From NCBI GenBank assembly GCA_033977485.1, contig CM066984.1:114383251-114447250 (forward strand): a stretch of 64,000 nt of DNA, in the 5' to 3' direction. Positions 11,873 through 21,850 of the stretch are shown in pieces. The DNA is from Hydrangea macrophylla (taxonomy: Eukaryota > Streptophyta > Magnoliopsida > Cornales > Hydrangeaceae). Under the pieces are notes generated by a model. That model saw only the letters and a program-made list of their open reading frames with translations. It was not told where the DNA came from and made no database searches. Position 1 is the stretch's first letter. Every line of letters starts with the position of its first letter. A program made the position numbers and the translations under genes.

Positions 11873-13898
11873 TGTCACAGCCCAGTCCCACAATAGCGGA
11901 ACCGAAGCCCGTGGCACGCTACCGAGGCTAAACCAATTCATTAACGTTCCCAAAATTAGGTTTGAAGAACACACACAGCGGAAAAACAAAACACATTTTC
12001 AAACCAGATGTTCAGTCGACTGCTCAGTCGACGGAGGAAGGCAGGAAATTTAATAGCAATTCCAGTCGACTGAGGCTAGGGGGTCCAGTCGACTGAGGCG
12101 GGGTCCAGTCGACTGCTTTTGCTAAAATAAGAAGCAGTAGCTAGCAAACACAGGGGTTCAGTCGACTGAACACAGGACCAGTCGACTGCTCCCCTAGCAG
12201 CAGCCCAATCTGCAGAATTTCAAGTTTAAAAGCTTTCTAACTATCACCAATGATCAACCACTCAATCCAAACTCAATCCAAAGTAATCTTAACTGTATTA
12301 AAACATTTCTAAAGCAGGATTACAACATGTTACTAACTATTACCACGGTTTAAAATCCATTCTATCATACGAAGTTAAACATAAGTTAAAACAAGAAAAA
12401 GGTCTTATTACAACATCCTATTGTCCCAAAACTACAAAGTTAACATTTAAGTTGCCTCCCAAGCGAACTCCCAACCCTCGTGCTTACTTCTGCGATTCCT
12501 CGCCAGCATTTACACCTGAAATGGTTATTTGAATAACCACACATATTTCAATTTGTTTAAGCTAAAGCTTAGTGAATAAATCAACATATGTACATGAATG
12601 ATAAACATGTCCGCATTCACATCTCTACATTTCATACTAGTCGCCGGAGACTCACGTGCCCGTCCATACTCCCAATCTGCGACTCCTCGCCAATAAGTCC
12701 ACGCGAAAGGGTAAGACCCACGATTCTTCTCTTCAATCGTGCGACCTTAATGCCTATATCGGCTCCACAAAATGGCACGGTGACCACGTGCTCCTTCTGA
12801 CTCAAATAAGCAACTTAACATGCTCAAATACATATCACCATGCTCGCGGTAATCAAAACATATCACCGTGATATTGAGCCTACTTATCAATATAAATGCC
12901 CAATATGAACTACACAATATATCTCTAAGAATTAATACATGCTATTCACACAAAACATGAATACATGTCAAGGAATCATTCCAAAGACATAGTTGAATCA
13001 CTCACCTCCGATTTACGCTCTTAAACTTCGATTCAAAGAAAACCCGTGCACAAAGAACGTGCAGAAATCCGTCTAGTACAATTCCTATAGATCAAAATTC
13101 CATTTATCAACTTTTATGAAAAATTCTAGAAAATAACTTTTCAGAAAACTTAGCCAAACAGGCCCTAATAGGTATCAAAATGAAGCTCTTACCTCGAGGA
13201 GCTCGAATATGAAATCTGGGAGATAACAAACTGACGGAAGGTCGTCGTTTGGCATCGCAAAGCTCTAAGCAACTAAATCTCCCTCTAGCCCCCCCTTTTG
13301 GCCTCCTCTTGAAATTTTAGGTTAAGCTTATGAAAAATATCTCAACCATCTCTATCTATATATAGGCAACTCTTTTGGAAATTACGTTTACCTCCCCACG
13401 AGTTTTCAAAACTCCTAATTAGTCTCTGAAACTTTCTATACAGCTTATTCATAGCTTTACGAGTGAAACTTCAAAATTATAAAAGTTTTCGACTAAGTTT
13501 CGTTTGGTCGCTAAAACACGAATTTCTACATGACATTTCCGAAGTTGCTAATTAGCCTACCAAATTAATAGCGTGTTCATTCGTCCTCACCAGGATACTA
13601 AAACTAACAACAGAAATAAATTCTAAAACAGAAAATAATACAGATATTGAAATACACAGGTAAACATTTATTTCCAGATAAACACTTAAAATGTTCCACA
13701 CTGACCGTCTCATACTCGGAGAGACTTCACAAATAATAAATCCTCAATCACAACAGTTTCAAAGGGTTCTCTAATACAGACACCCAAATCAACTCGTGAG
13801 TCAAAACTCACTCAACCATGTGTCATAAGACACGCCACATCACATTATCATGCATGACAATGTAATGCAAATGAAATAACACAAATGTGGGTGTTATA
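11873..13898 (-). repeat. E1 5' LTR
   Basis: 2026-bp LTR nearly identical to 5007-7032. It includes the palindrome array (12013-12188, here with the 12159 copy perfect) and a TATA-like box at 13356-13366. Minus-strand transcription from here would read the gag-pol frame. It is followed at 13899-13903 by the GTAAC target duplication. Confidence 0.95.
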
Positions 13899-13903
13899 GT
13901 AAC

Positions 13904-14445
13904 ATGCTTAGTTATCATGTGTTAATGTTTGGAAAAACTTAGAAATGTGGTTAAGATGTTTTCTTAAAGTCCTCTAAAGTTTGGTTTGGATTGGAATGGT
14001 TTTGGACTTGTAAAATAGAGTTTTTAAGTAGTAGGGAACTGTTCTGCAGAAGCCAGATCAATTCGGCCTTTCCGTGGATCGACCCATCCATTTTCGGGGA
14101 CATTCTGCTAGAAAAATGAAGATGGATCGATTTGGCCTTTTCGCGGATTGATCCACTCTTGTAAAAACTGACTGTCCACTTTTACGGAAACAAGCATATC
14201 TCTTTCTAGAAAACTCGGATTCGCGCGCTATTTTTTGCGTTGGAATCGGGACTCAAAAATCTATCTATCGATATAAAATTTGGATATACTTTCTTTAATG
14301 AACATTTTTCCCTTGGAGCTATTTGTGTCAAAGAAGTTTTTTTTATGGAGTTTAAATCATGTTTTCTTAATAATTAGTGTAAGTTTTGGTGTGTGGGCTT
14401 TGTTACATGTGTCCTAATCTAACCGAGGAGGGTTGGGGTGTGATA
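13904..14445 (+). mobile_element. Tekay-type LTR (X1), right part
   Basis: Continuation of the LTR broken at 5006. It ends GGGTTGGGGTGTGATA, the same terminus as the N1 LTR (GGGTTGGGGTGTGGCA). It contains a GATCGAT palindrome array at about 14056-14154: elements begin at 14056, 14077, 14125 and 14146, that is two pairs 21 bp apart with a 69-bp period. The sequence that follows belongs to the E0 LTR, so X1 was probably inserted into it. No left-hand target duplication remains. Confidence 0.7.
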
Positions 14446-14663
14446 AAAGAGCTCTCTGTAGTTTGCATTTCCAGTCGACCGGGTCCCCGATCAGTTGACT
14501 GGATACCCTGTTTTTAAATATTTCGATTTAAAATTGTTTGAAATGGAAAGGATCTTTTTATAACTCTGATTTAAAGCTTAACATGGATATTTAGGAGTAT
14601 AATGGGAGCCTTGGTGACGTGCCACATGTCCTAGAATCATATATACGATTCCGAGACATGACA
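14446..14663 (+). repeat. E0 5' LTR remnant
   Basis: This 218-bp piece matches 63425-63642, the end of the E0 3' LTR, from AAAGAGCTCTCTG onward. It keeps one palindrome pair, CAGTCGACCG at 14472 and CAGTTGACTG at 14492, 20 bp apart. The rest of the LTR is not found upstream. Confidence 0.8.
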
Positions 14664-14668
14664 TTTAG

Positions 14669-14680
14669 TAGTATCAGAGT
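14669..14680 (+). promoter_or_regulatory. E0 primer binding site (decayed)
   Basis: TAGTATCAGAGT begins five bases after the LTR end. It is a two-mismatch version of the tRNA-iMet-type TGGTATCAGAGC. Confidence 0.7.
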
Positions 14681-14849
14681 AATAGGCTTAGAACTTTGGG
14701 TATGATTGACGACGACTTGAGGGAATTTCATAAAGGCCAGTAATTAGACGCATATCATGAATACATACGGACATGAAACATGATTGTTGCATGTTATATT
14801 GGCATAGCATGCATGGTATTTATGTGAGTTGATTGACAGGTAAGAAATT

Positions 14850-15864
14850 ATGGACCCAAATAGAGAACATTCACCAAATTCAAGGTTGGATCACCTAGAG
14901 GACATCGTGAGTAATTTTGTCAAAGCTACCAGTGACAGAATACCAATGGGTGAAAATAGACCTACAAATCCACGACATGAACGGGGAATCATTGAGCGGT
15001 TCTATAAATAGAAGCCACTTCAGTTTGAGGGAGGTCCTGACACGTCATTAACCGATCGTTGGTTATTGGATATGGAACGTATTTTTCGAGCTGTGGAGTG
15101 CACAGACACTGAAAAGATTATGTGTGCTACTGATACCCTAAAAGGGGGAGCTCAAAGCTGGTGGACTAATCAAATTGCCCAAGGACCGCCAGAGGTGTGG
15201 AGAAGGTTTGAAAAAGAGTTCAACAAACGATATTTTTCGGTGTCAGTAAAGACACAATTGAGTTGGGAATTTGCAAATTTGCAACAAGGAGATATGTCTG
15301 TTAATGAATATGCTACGAAATACAATGATCTACTTCGCTTTGGATACCGGTCTGTTCCAAGAGAAGTTGATAAAACCCGAAAGTTTGAAGAGGGATTGAG
15401 GTACCACATTCGTAGTCGTGTTGATATGCTTCAACACCAAAGTGTGGCCGATGTCAGGATGTGGCCTTTGATAGTAGAGGGAGATATTGAGAAATTCAAG
15501 AAAGGCCAGCAAGGAAAACGAGTATATGAGAATAAGGGGAAGGGGCAAGGTATTCTAAGAGGACATTTTCACAAGGTTCAGGCTCAGGTACAAGGAATCA
15601 AGTGAGAAACACCTACTCCGGGGAGACTACCCCATTGTGCCCAACATGCAATAGACGATACGCGGGAGTTTGCCACCAAACTTTGGTTTACAAGATTTGT
15701 AGGAAGATTCTGTCCGTAAGTAAGAGCTCAGAGTACTGGAGGTTCTAACTCAAATATGAGAGGGCGATGTTACACTTGTAGGGTACTGGGACATCAAGGC
15801 AAGGACTGTCCAACAAAGAAGCAACAAAGTATGAGTTCAATGGTTAAAACTAAAGCAAGGTCCG
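14850..15864 (+). pseudogene. gag: E0 Gag (5' part), broken
   Basis: Starts with ATG at 14850 (MDPNREHSPNSRLD), like the E1 and N2 Gag starts. An in-frame TAG lies at 15009-15011. The Gag core is clear in 15066-15605 (DMERIFRAVECTDTEK, WWTNQIAQGPPEVW, EFNKRYF). A frameshift or stop near 15603 separates it from the knuckle region: a CxxC part around 15630-15670 and a CCHC knuckle, CYTCRVLGHQGKDC, near 15768-15810. The frame is cut by N1 after 15864 and resumes at 35372 with the same reading frame. It is a nonfunctional remnant of a capsid/nucleocapsid protein. Confidence 0.88.
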
Positions 15865-16547
15865 CGTCACACCCTGTAATAACCTGCATTTGCATTTAAT
15901 TTTAATTTGACATTATCATATTTAATCTGTATTTCTAGTCTTATTTAGTTTCTATTTCCCATGTGTTAACTTTAAATTCTTGTTTTAATTGCTATTAAAA
16001 TTATTGTTGGGGTCAAAACTGCAATTTCTGTAAATTTAGCAATACCTGTGTTGGATTTCAAATCTGTATTCCAAAGACGGTGGAAATATTTCCTTTTGAC
16101 TCAAACAGTATTTTTATAAAACCAGAAAACCATTTCTTACGTAAAAATGAATCTTCTGTATTTTTGTGACGAACACCGCGCCACGAAAATACCAGTTTAT
16201 GTTTAAAACTGTCCACGCTGTGTTGAACTTCCACAGATTTTGGAAGTGACTGATTGGACGATTGCTTTATTTCTAATTATGGAAACTAATCATTGGTTTG
16301 GGCTTGTTTGGGAATGCTTTGTTTGTGTATGTACTCCTAAGGCCATAAGTTGTTTTTCCCAAACAACTCAAACTTGCCCCCTATGAACCTACTTGACCCT
16401 TGGCAAATCCTGGAGCCCTTGTAAGTGAGATTGAGTTTATACGTAGGAATATATATGCTGATGTTTAGTGAGTAATCAGGGGATTTGTTAAACCAATTAG
16501 GTTTATTAAGTAATCTCAAAAATACTTGGGCACCAAGTTCTTGTTTG

Positions 16548-16560
16548 CTATTTATATATC
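16548..16560 (+). promoter_or_regulatory. Candidate TATA box of S1
   Basis: CTATTTATATATC, followed by a CA/CT-rich stretch and ACACAGAGAG typical of a plant transcription start. The motif is weaker in the sister LTR. Motif-based call. Confidence 0.45.
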
Positions 16561-17196
16561 ACACACATCTCACTTTCTGCACACACAACACAGAGAGAAA
16601 AACAGTGAGAATTGAGAGAGATACTCAGAGAATTTTAGAATTTTATAGAGAGAGAAGCACATCACCATAGCTTTCAAGCTTGCAATTGGATTCTTATTTT
16701 TGTCTTTCTTTCTCAACAATTACTTCACCTCTTAATCTCAGTGAGTATTACTAACTCACTAAGAATGTAATTACATGTTAGTTACTGTGTATTTGCTTAA
16801 TGTTGTAAAACACCATGGTTGATTTCACGTATGAATTTCATAGCTTGAAATCAAGATTTTCAAAACTTAATCTAAATTCGTTTTCAGAGTTGAATATCAA
16901 AGATTATAGTATATAGAGTATATAGTTCAAGTTATAGAGCCTAATTTGTTCATACTACAAAGTATATTGAAAATGAAGTTTTGTCATCTTTTAAAACTTC
17001 ATAAAATGTGAGAGCTATAGATTGAATCATGTTAAATTGGTTATGGATTCTTAATCCTTGTTGAAAAACAAAGAGAATCATATATTATAAGGCCTAATTA
17101 CTCCCGAAATTGAAAATGGGTCAAAATGGACCCTTAAAACTGAAACAGAGCAGTTTCTGCGAGGAAGAAGAAGCCTCAGTAAAAACTCGCGCCACG

Positions 17197-17480
17197 ATCG
17201 CGCGCGCGAAGATCGCGCGAGGGGACCGCGCGAGCGACCCCTCGCGCGAGCGGCCCGCGCGCGCGATCCTCGTTTCCCCAGGCAGACAGAAGAGTTTATA
17301 TATATGAAATGAAATTTAGGTAGGTCGCGCGAGGGACCTTTCGCGCGAGCGATCCGCGCGCGTGCGACCTTGTCTTTTTCAAGCAGACAGAAAAGTTTAT
17401 ATATAAAAAAGAAAAGAGGCAGATCGCGCGAGCGGCCCGCGCGAGCGACCTTTCGCGCGAGCGGCCCGCGCGGGCGATCT
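17197..17480. repeat. TCGCGCGA palindrome clusters in S1
   Basis: Three CG-rich clusters (about 17197-17270, 17325-17370, 17424-17478) of TCGCGCGA and CTCGCGCGAG units spaced 13-16 bp. They are separated by a repeated AT-rich linker beginning CAGACAGAA (17284 and 17384), giving a period near 100 bp. They lie downstream of the candidate TATA box. S3 keeps a more decayed version at about 57461-57710. Confidence 0.8.
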
Positions 17481-17759
17481 GCCAGTTTGTGGTTTTTGTT
17501 TGTTTTGGATTAAGGGACTGTTTGGTTCAATTTTTAAGTACTGTTAAGGTTCTGTTTGGAAATTTTATTAATACAGAATGCTATTAGTTATGTTTGAAAT
17601 GATTAAGGTAATGAATTACAAGTTATCAATCCCCGTACGAGCGTTATTCCTTTAATTCAGCGATTTACCTTATGTTTAAGTCCATGTCATTCATATGGAG
17701 TCAGCGGTACATGCATGTGGGTGTCAGTCAGTGTGGAAAAGAGTAATGGTAGTGTGGAA

Positions 17760-17846
17760 AGAGTATGAGATTGAGATTGAGATTGTGTTGTGGTTGTGGT
17801 TGAGATTGCGGTTGTGGTTGTGGTTGTGGTTGAGATTGCGGTGAGG
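17760..17846 (+). repeat. GGTTGT/GATTGA hexamer tandem repeat
   Basis: About fourteen 6-bp units of the type GATTGA, GGTTGT and GATTGC. The corresponding place in S3 is much shorter, so the array expanded in this copy. The Gln-Pro/Gln-Ser-rich minus frames here are a by-product. Confidence 0.8.
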
Positions 17847-17877
17847 GTATCTTTGAAATGCGACGGTGGCAAATTTG

Positions 17878-18137
17878 GACACTCCCTGACGCCCATGGAA
17901 GCGTTACAGTGTGTGACGCCGAACTTGGACACTCACTGGCACCCATGGTAGTGCTAAAGTGTGGCCTACGGACACTCCCTGATACCCGAGTCTGGATACT
18001 GCGTGAGGTGGCTCCGGTATTTGCATGGCGGTTTAGGTATTCAAAGTGTGAGGCAATGGACACTCCCTGGTACCCCGGACCAAAGTGTGAGGCAAACTGG
18101 ACACTCCCTGGTGCCCCGTTGCTAAAGTGTGGCTATC
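17878..18137 (+). other. Hairpin array in S1 LTR
   Basis: A repeated unit has GGACACTCCCTG followed by a variable inner stem and AAAGTGTG. Outer arms ACACT and AGTGT are constant. Inner stems differ but stay complementary: ACGC/GCGT (17889-17892, 17901-17904), GCAC/GTGC (17939-17942, 17951-17954) and TGGT/ACCA (18068-18071, 18079-18082). Two units share the loop CCATGG(A/T)A. Possible RNA or cruciform elements; function unknown. Confidence 0.65.
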
Positions 18138-18817
18138 TTAGTGTTTCAAAGATACCAGGAGTAAGGTAGTGGGTTGTTGTGTCTGTCGAGAGAAAAGAGT
18201 CGGCAAGATGAGTGTGGTGCATTGTCTCATACACGATCATATGCTTTATGAATGAATGACTTTCAACATGTTCCTCATTGTTTTATAAATTAAATTCTCT
18301 CTATGGTCAAACTATTGTTTTTTTACAAATTGAAAATGGAAAAAGGTAAATGAGTATGTTTTACATTTAAAGTTATGTTTTTAATACTCACCAGCTTCTT
18401 GAAGCTGACGACGTTGATGCGTCCTGGACATTCGTGTTCAGGCTTTTCAGGTTATGATCAGGAAGGACCTTATGACTACGCTAACTGAGAATGGCTGCCT
18501 TTGGAATGAGAAAACTGTTTATTGATTATATGCTTTAAGTTATATGTTTTAAGTTTTAAACCGTTTGTTTTGTAAGGATGACTGTAATAGACACTAAAGT
18601 ATTGTTTTATTTTAAGGCGGTCTGTGCCTTTAGATGACCCCGTGTTGTAATATGTAATAAGTTATAAAAATTTTATAAGCCTTGATTGCTCTGCTCTGAT
18701 TATTGTTTATTGTTGTTCGACGTTTGGGACGGAATCGATCCTTCAAACTGTCGTGACCTACGGGTCCATAAAGAAAATTAAACGCTTTCCTTATTTATGC
18801 TACGTCGGGGCGTGACA

Positions 18818-20023
18818 CACCCCAACCCACCTCGTGCAGATTAGGACACATTTAACAATGTTACAAGCGCCCAATTACATTAGTTTGCAAAGGAACATGC
18901 GAATCACTAGGAAACGTATGTGTTTAACATAAAATAACTCTATTGTAAAAAAATAGCCCCCAAGGGCAACATGGTCATTAACAAAGTATAGCAAATTTTA
19001 TACCAAAAGATAGGTCTTTGAGTCCCAGATCCAATGCAAAAAACGGTGCGCGAATCCGAATTTTCTAGAAAGAGTTATGTCTGTTTCCGAAAACGTCGTC
19101 TGGTTGAAAATAGACCTGTGGATCGATCCGCCCAAAACCGGAGTGATTTGGTTTTAGCAGAATGAGATTTTTGGTTCCTCCCAAAGCTCCAGATCGATCC
19201 GCCCATGACTCGGATCGATTCGGTTTATGCATAACTCAATTTTGTTTTTATAGAAAAACCCTCCTTAAATAGTCCAAACATATCCAAACCATCATCAAAC
19301 CTCATGAAACCTTCCAAATACATTCCTAAACATGTTTTAACATTAACCAAGTATGTGGAACATACACATACTCATAATTGAATCATAACCACCATGAACA
19401 CAACTCATTTTTGGTTCAAAACAAGTTTTGAAATTCAACTGTTGACAAAAACTAGTATCTGATGAAATCTTGTTGGAAATGAACTTAAAGCTATAACCAA
19501 CAACATAGAACATTAGGAAACCATATCAAAACCATTTCCAAGCATGCTTAAGTATTACCAAGTAGCTAAATCATAAACTCCAACTCTTTTTAATCAAGTT
19601 AAGCATTTGAACTCAAGTTTTCATTGAACCAAGCAAGCATTTATATAAAACCTTCCGACAAGTGGATCAAACTTTGCAAAAACATTTATTACAAAAAGAA
19701 ATATGACTAAAATCTACAACTATGTATTCGGACTTGCCGGAATGATCCAAACATATAACTTACGCATAAACTGACCGATCACATAGAAATTTACATAAGT
19801 TCCTTCAAATTTACATTAACCATATGGGTCATAGAATCCCAAATCTCTCCAACTCTACAACCACAAGTCTAGGCTTCAAGCCACAAGTCAAGGATTCCAA
19901 GTCACAAGTTACACCATATTACAAGTTATAGGCATAACTGCAAGTCCTAAATCTCTCTCCCATTCCCGAGCACGTTATTTCCTCTCCGAATATTGCTCCG
20001 TACCTGCGGTCGTTGTTATTTAC
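18818..20023 (-). repeat. N1 3' LTR, first part
   Basis: Continues the minus LTR begun at 15865-15874, after S1. It starts CACCCCAACCCACC and is broken at 20023 by the Athila-type element (TTTAC duplication). A GATCGATC palindrome array lies at 19121-19222. No gene is present, although reading frames are open over short distances. Confidence 0.9.
19121..19222. repeat. GATCGATC palindrome array in N1 LTR
   Basis: Elements start at 19121, 19141 (decayed), 19192 and 19213. These are two pairs with inner spacings of 20 and 21 bp and a period of 71-72 bp. In the partner LTR most of this block is deleted, leaving one copy near 33246. Confidence 0.75.
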
Positions 20024-20200
20024 TGATCGGGAGAGAACTAATCCTAATTATATGCCTTAATTCACATTTGTTAGTTCCTTTTTATCCTGTTTTTGTATAT
20101 TTTTATTTCGTTTTCTATTTTCTGACAGGTTTTGGAAGAAATCACCTAAACCAGGCTAAATAGGGTTAAAAATCACAAAGAAAGAAGCTGAAAAAGTCAA

Positions 20201-20330
20201 GTCGCGCGCGCGACCCGCGCCCGTGAAAATCCGAGAATCGCTCGCGCGAGAACCCAAAAATCGCTCGCGCGATCCGCGCGCGCGAAATGGAATATGTCGC
20301 GCTCGCGCGACCCGCTCGCGCGATATGTGT
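20201..20330. repeat. TCGCGCGA palindrome array in Athila-type LTR
   Basis: CG-rich palindromes, including CTCGCGCGAG at 20241-20250 and CTCGCGCGA at 20264, 20302 and 20315, interleaved with CCGCGCGC tracts in otherwise AT-rich DNA. They lie 135-265 bp upstream of the TATA-like box. The 3' LTR copy at about 27280-27410 has a few changes. Related arrays occur inside the element at 24667-24898. Confidence 0.8.
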
Positions 20331-20464
20331 AAAAATCAAAGTTGCGTATTTCAGTACACTGAAGACTCCCTTGCAAACGAAACTGCTGAACGACGTCTAG
20401 ACTGTAAATTACATCAGTTTCAGTCCGTTTCGAGTTGGAAAGGCTTCCAAAACTTGTTGTAATC

Positions 20465-20475
20465 CTATATATATC
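20465..20475 (+). promoter_or_regulatory. Candidate TATA box of Athila-type LTR
   Basis: CTATATATATC, conserved in the 3' LTR at 27544. The pyrimidine/CA-rich sequence that follows fits a transcription start. Motif-based. Confidence 0.5.
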
Positions 20476-20658
20476 CTATTTTATTATAATTAAAGGGTTA
20501 CACATTATTACACACCCATACATACACATTCTACAACCATACTTCCAGCCATTGAAGAGAGGAAAGCAAGGAGAAGAAGAAGAAGACCAAGGATTCACAT
20601 GGCCTCCTCCATCAACCTCTTGCTATTCATCAATTCTATGGCCAACTAAACTCTAGAT

Positions 20659-20681
20659 CTAGGGTTTCAATGAAACCCTAG
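20659..20681. other. Inverted telo-box hairpin
   Basis: CTAGGGTTTC and GAAACCCTAG form a perfect 10-bp stem with a 3-nt loop (AAT), about 190 bp after the TATA-like box. AAACCCTA is the plant telo-box found in promoters of translation-related genes. It is unchanged in the 3' LTR at 27738-27760. Confidence 0.7.
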
Positions 20682-21385
20682 CCAAGTAATAGGGTGTATT
20701 TTATGTTTTACTTTAGTTTTATTATGTATGGATGAGGATCACATGTTTAGAGGATTTTTTTAAATAAATCGTACTTCTATCGATTAAATCATTACCTTCA
20801 AAGTTTATTCTTGTCTTAGATCTATTTTGACTGTGATGTGCTCAACGATCTATTCTTGCTGTGCTTGTTTAGATTGTTTACATGTGATGGTGCTTTATTG
20901 ATTTGTGCTATCAAGTATCCGAATAGTCCATGCCTAGATTAGACGGATTAGATCACAACCCTAGTTTAGTGTGGGATAATTCGTGCTAACCGAAGATGGA
21001 TTATGTTGGTGCTTGAACCATGAATATCTTCTTGTCGGAGGAATTGGGCTTGTAGCTACAATTCCCCATTATCATCCAACGTAGTAAGCTAAAGTAATTC
21101 ATAAATATTCCTATTATGAAGCTAGTGGTGGATTTGCAATCCTAGGTTCCCTTAAACATTATTTAAAAACAACTATTTTAATTGCTTTCATAGTTTAGAT
21201 TTACTTTTATTGTTTTTAGTTTAATTATAATTCAACTCAAAATCCGTTTTTATAATTAATTAGATTTAGGTTTTAAAATTAAGTCGCGGTAGTTAACCAA
21301 TCTCTGTGGGTTCGACCTTTACTTCCACACTGCAAATCTTTAGAAAAGTAAAGTATACTTTTATATCTTGATATTGACAACATCA

Positions 21386-21850
21386 ATTTTTGGCGCCGTT
21401 GCCGGGGATTGCATTACTACCTTTAGTTTTAAAATCTTAGTTTAGTTAATTTGTAAATATTAGATTAGTTTTTATTCTTCTTATTTTCCGTTTTGTTTTT
21501 AGTTACTAACTTTTTCTTTTATTTTGTAGTCAACGTTTCCGAGTGGAGCAGCTAATTACATCAAAGGAGCTTACGCAAATAAAAATAAAATAAAATAAAT
21601 TGCTTCTTGTGAAACTCGCTTTAAACCACTGTAAGTCAGGGCGCTGTGACGCACTATTTGCATTAGTTTAGGGTTAATTGCACTGCATTAGCTAGGAAAC
21701 CCGGGGCGCTGGGCTTGACGCGGTCATTGCATTACAGGATAATATTCATGCATCACATTAGTTGAGTGCTTGTTATCTTCGTTGCGTGATTGCTATTTGT
21801 TTTTCTTTTGTTGAGTCAGTTTTTGTTTTTAGTTTACTTTCTTTTAGTTT
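21386..21850 (+). other. Athila-type 5' untranslated leader
   Basis: Between the 5' LTR and the gag start. It holds the primer binding site and AT-rich leader sequence; I see no other feature and no open frame of note. Confidence 0.6.
21391..21408 (+). promoter_or_regulatory. Athila-type primer binding site (tRNA-Asp type)
   Basis: TGGCGCCGTTGCCGGGGA, five bases after the LTR end. This is the primer site typical of Athila elements and matches the 3' end of tRNA-Asp. Confidence 0.92.

Larger units (their letters stand above)
5007..13898 (-). mobile_element. Complete Tekay-type Ty3/Gypsy element E1
   Basis: A full LTR retrotransposon on the minus strand. The two LTRs are each 2026 bp (5007-7032 and 11873-13898), a tRNA-iMet-type primer site abuts the 5' LTR, a polypurine tract abuts the 3' LTR, and a gag-pol frame lies between. 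The 5-bp target duplication GTAAC flanks both sides (5002-5006 and 13899-13903). The LTRs differ only at scattered sites, so the insertion is fairly recent, yet the coding frame carries four in-frame stops. It sits inside LTR X1. Confidence 0.95.
15875..18817 (+). mobile_element. Solo LTR S1
   Basis: A 2943-bp LTR starting TGTAATAACCTGC and ending GGGGCGTGACA, flanked by CACCC at 15870-15874 and 18818-18822. A sister copy in the opposite orientation is S3 (56140-59001). There is no internal region, so it is a solo LTR left after recombination between two LTRs. It contains a TATA-like box, three CG-rich palindrome clusters, a hexamer repeat and a hairpin array. The short reading frames inside follow the repeats and are not genes. 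Confidence 0.93.
20024..21385 (+). repeat. Athila-type 5' LTR
   Basis: 1362 bp, starting TGATCGGGAGAG and ending TTGACAACATCA. It carries a CG-rich palindrome array (20201-20330), a TATA-like box (20465) and a telo-box hairpin (20659-20681). Confidence 0.95.

Noticed and set aside
17110..17307. Open frame over the CG-rich block of S1
   Set aside because: It follows the TCGCGCGA repeats, lies in a noncoding LTR and is not conserved as a frame in S3.
20223..20462. Open frame with Arg-rich residues in the Athila-type LTR
   Set aside because: Low-complexity translation of palindromes; the LTR is noncoding.
20655..20685. Interstitial telomere repeat
   Set aside because: Only two inverted AAACCCTA units, not a tandem array.
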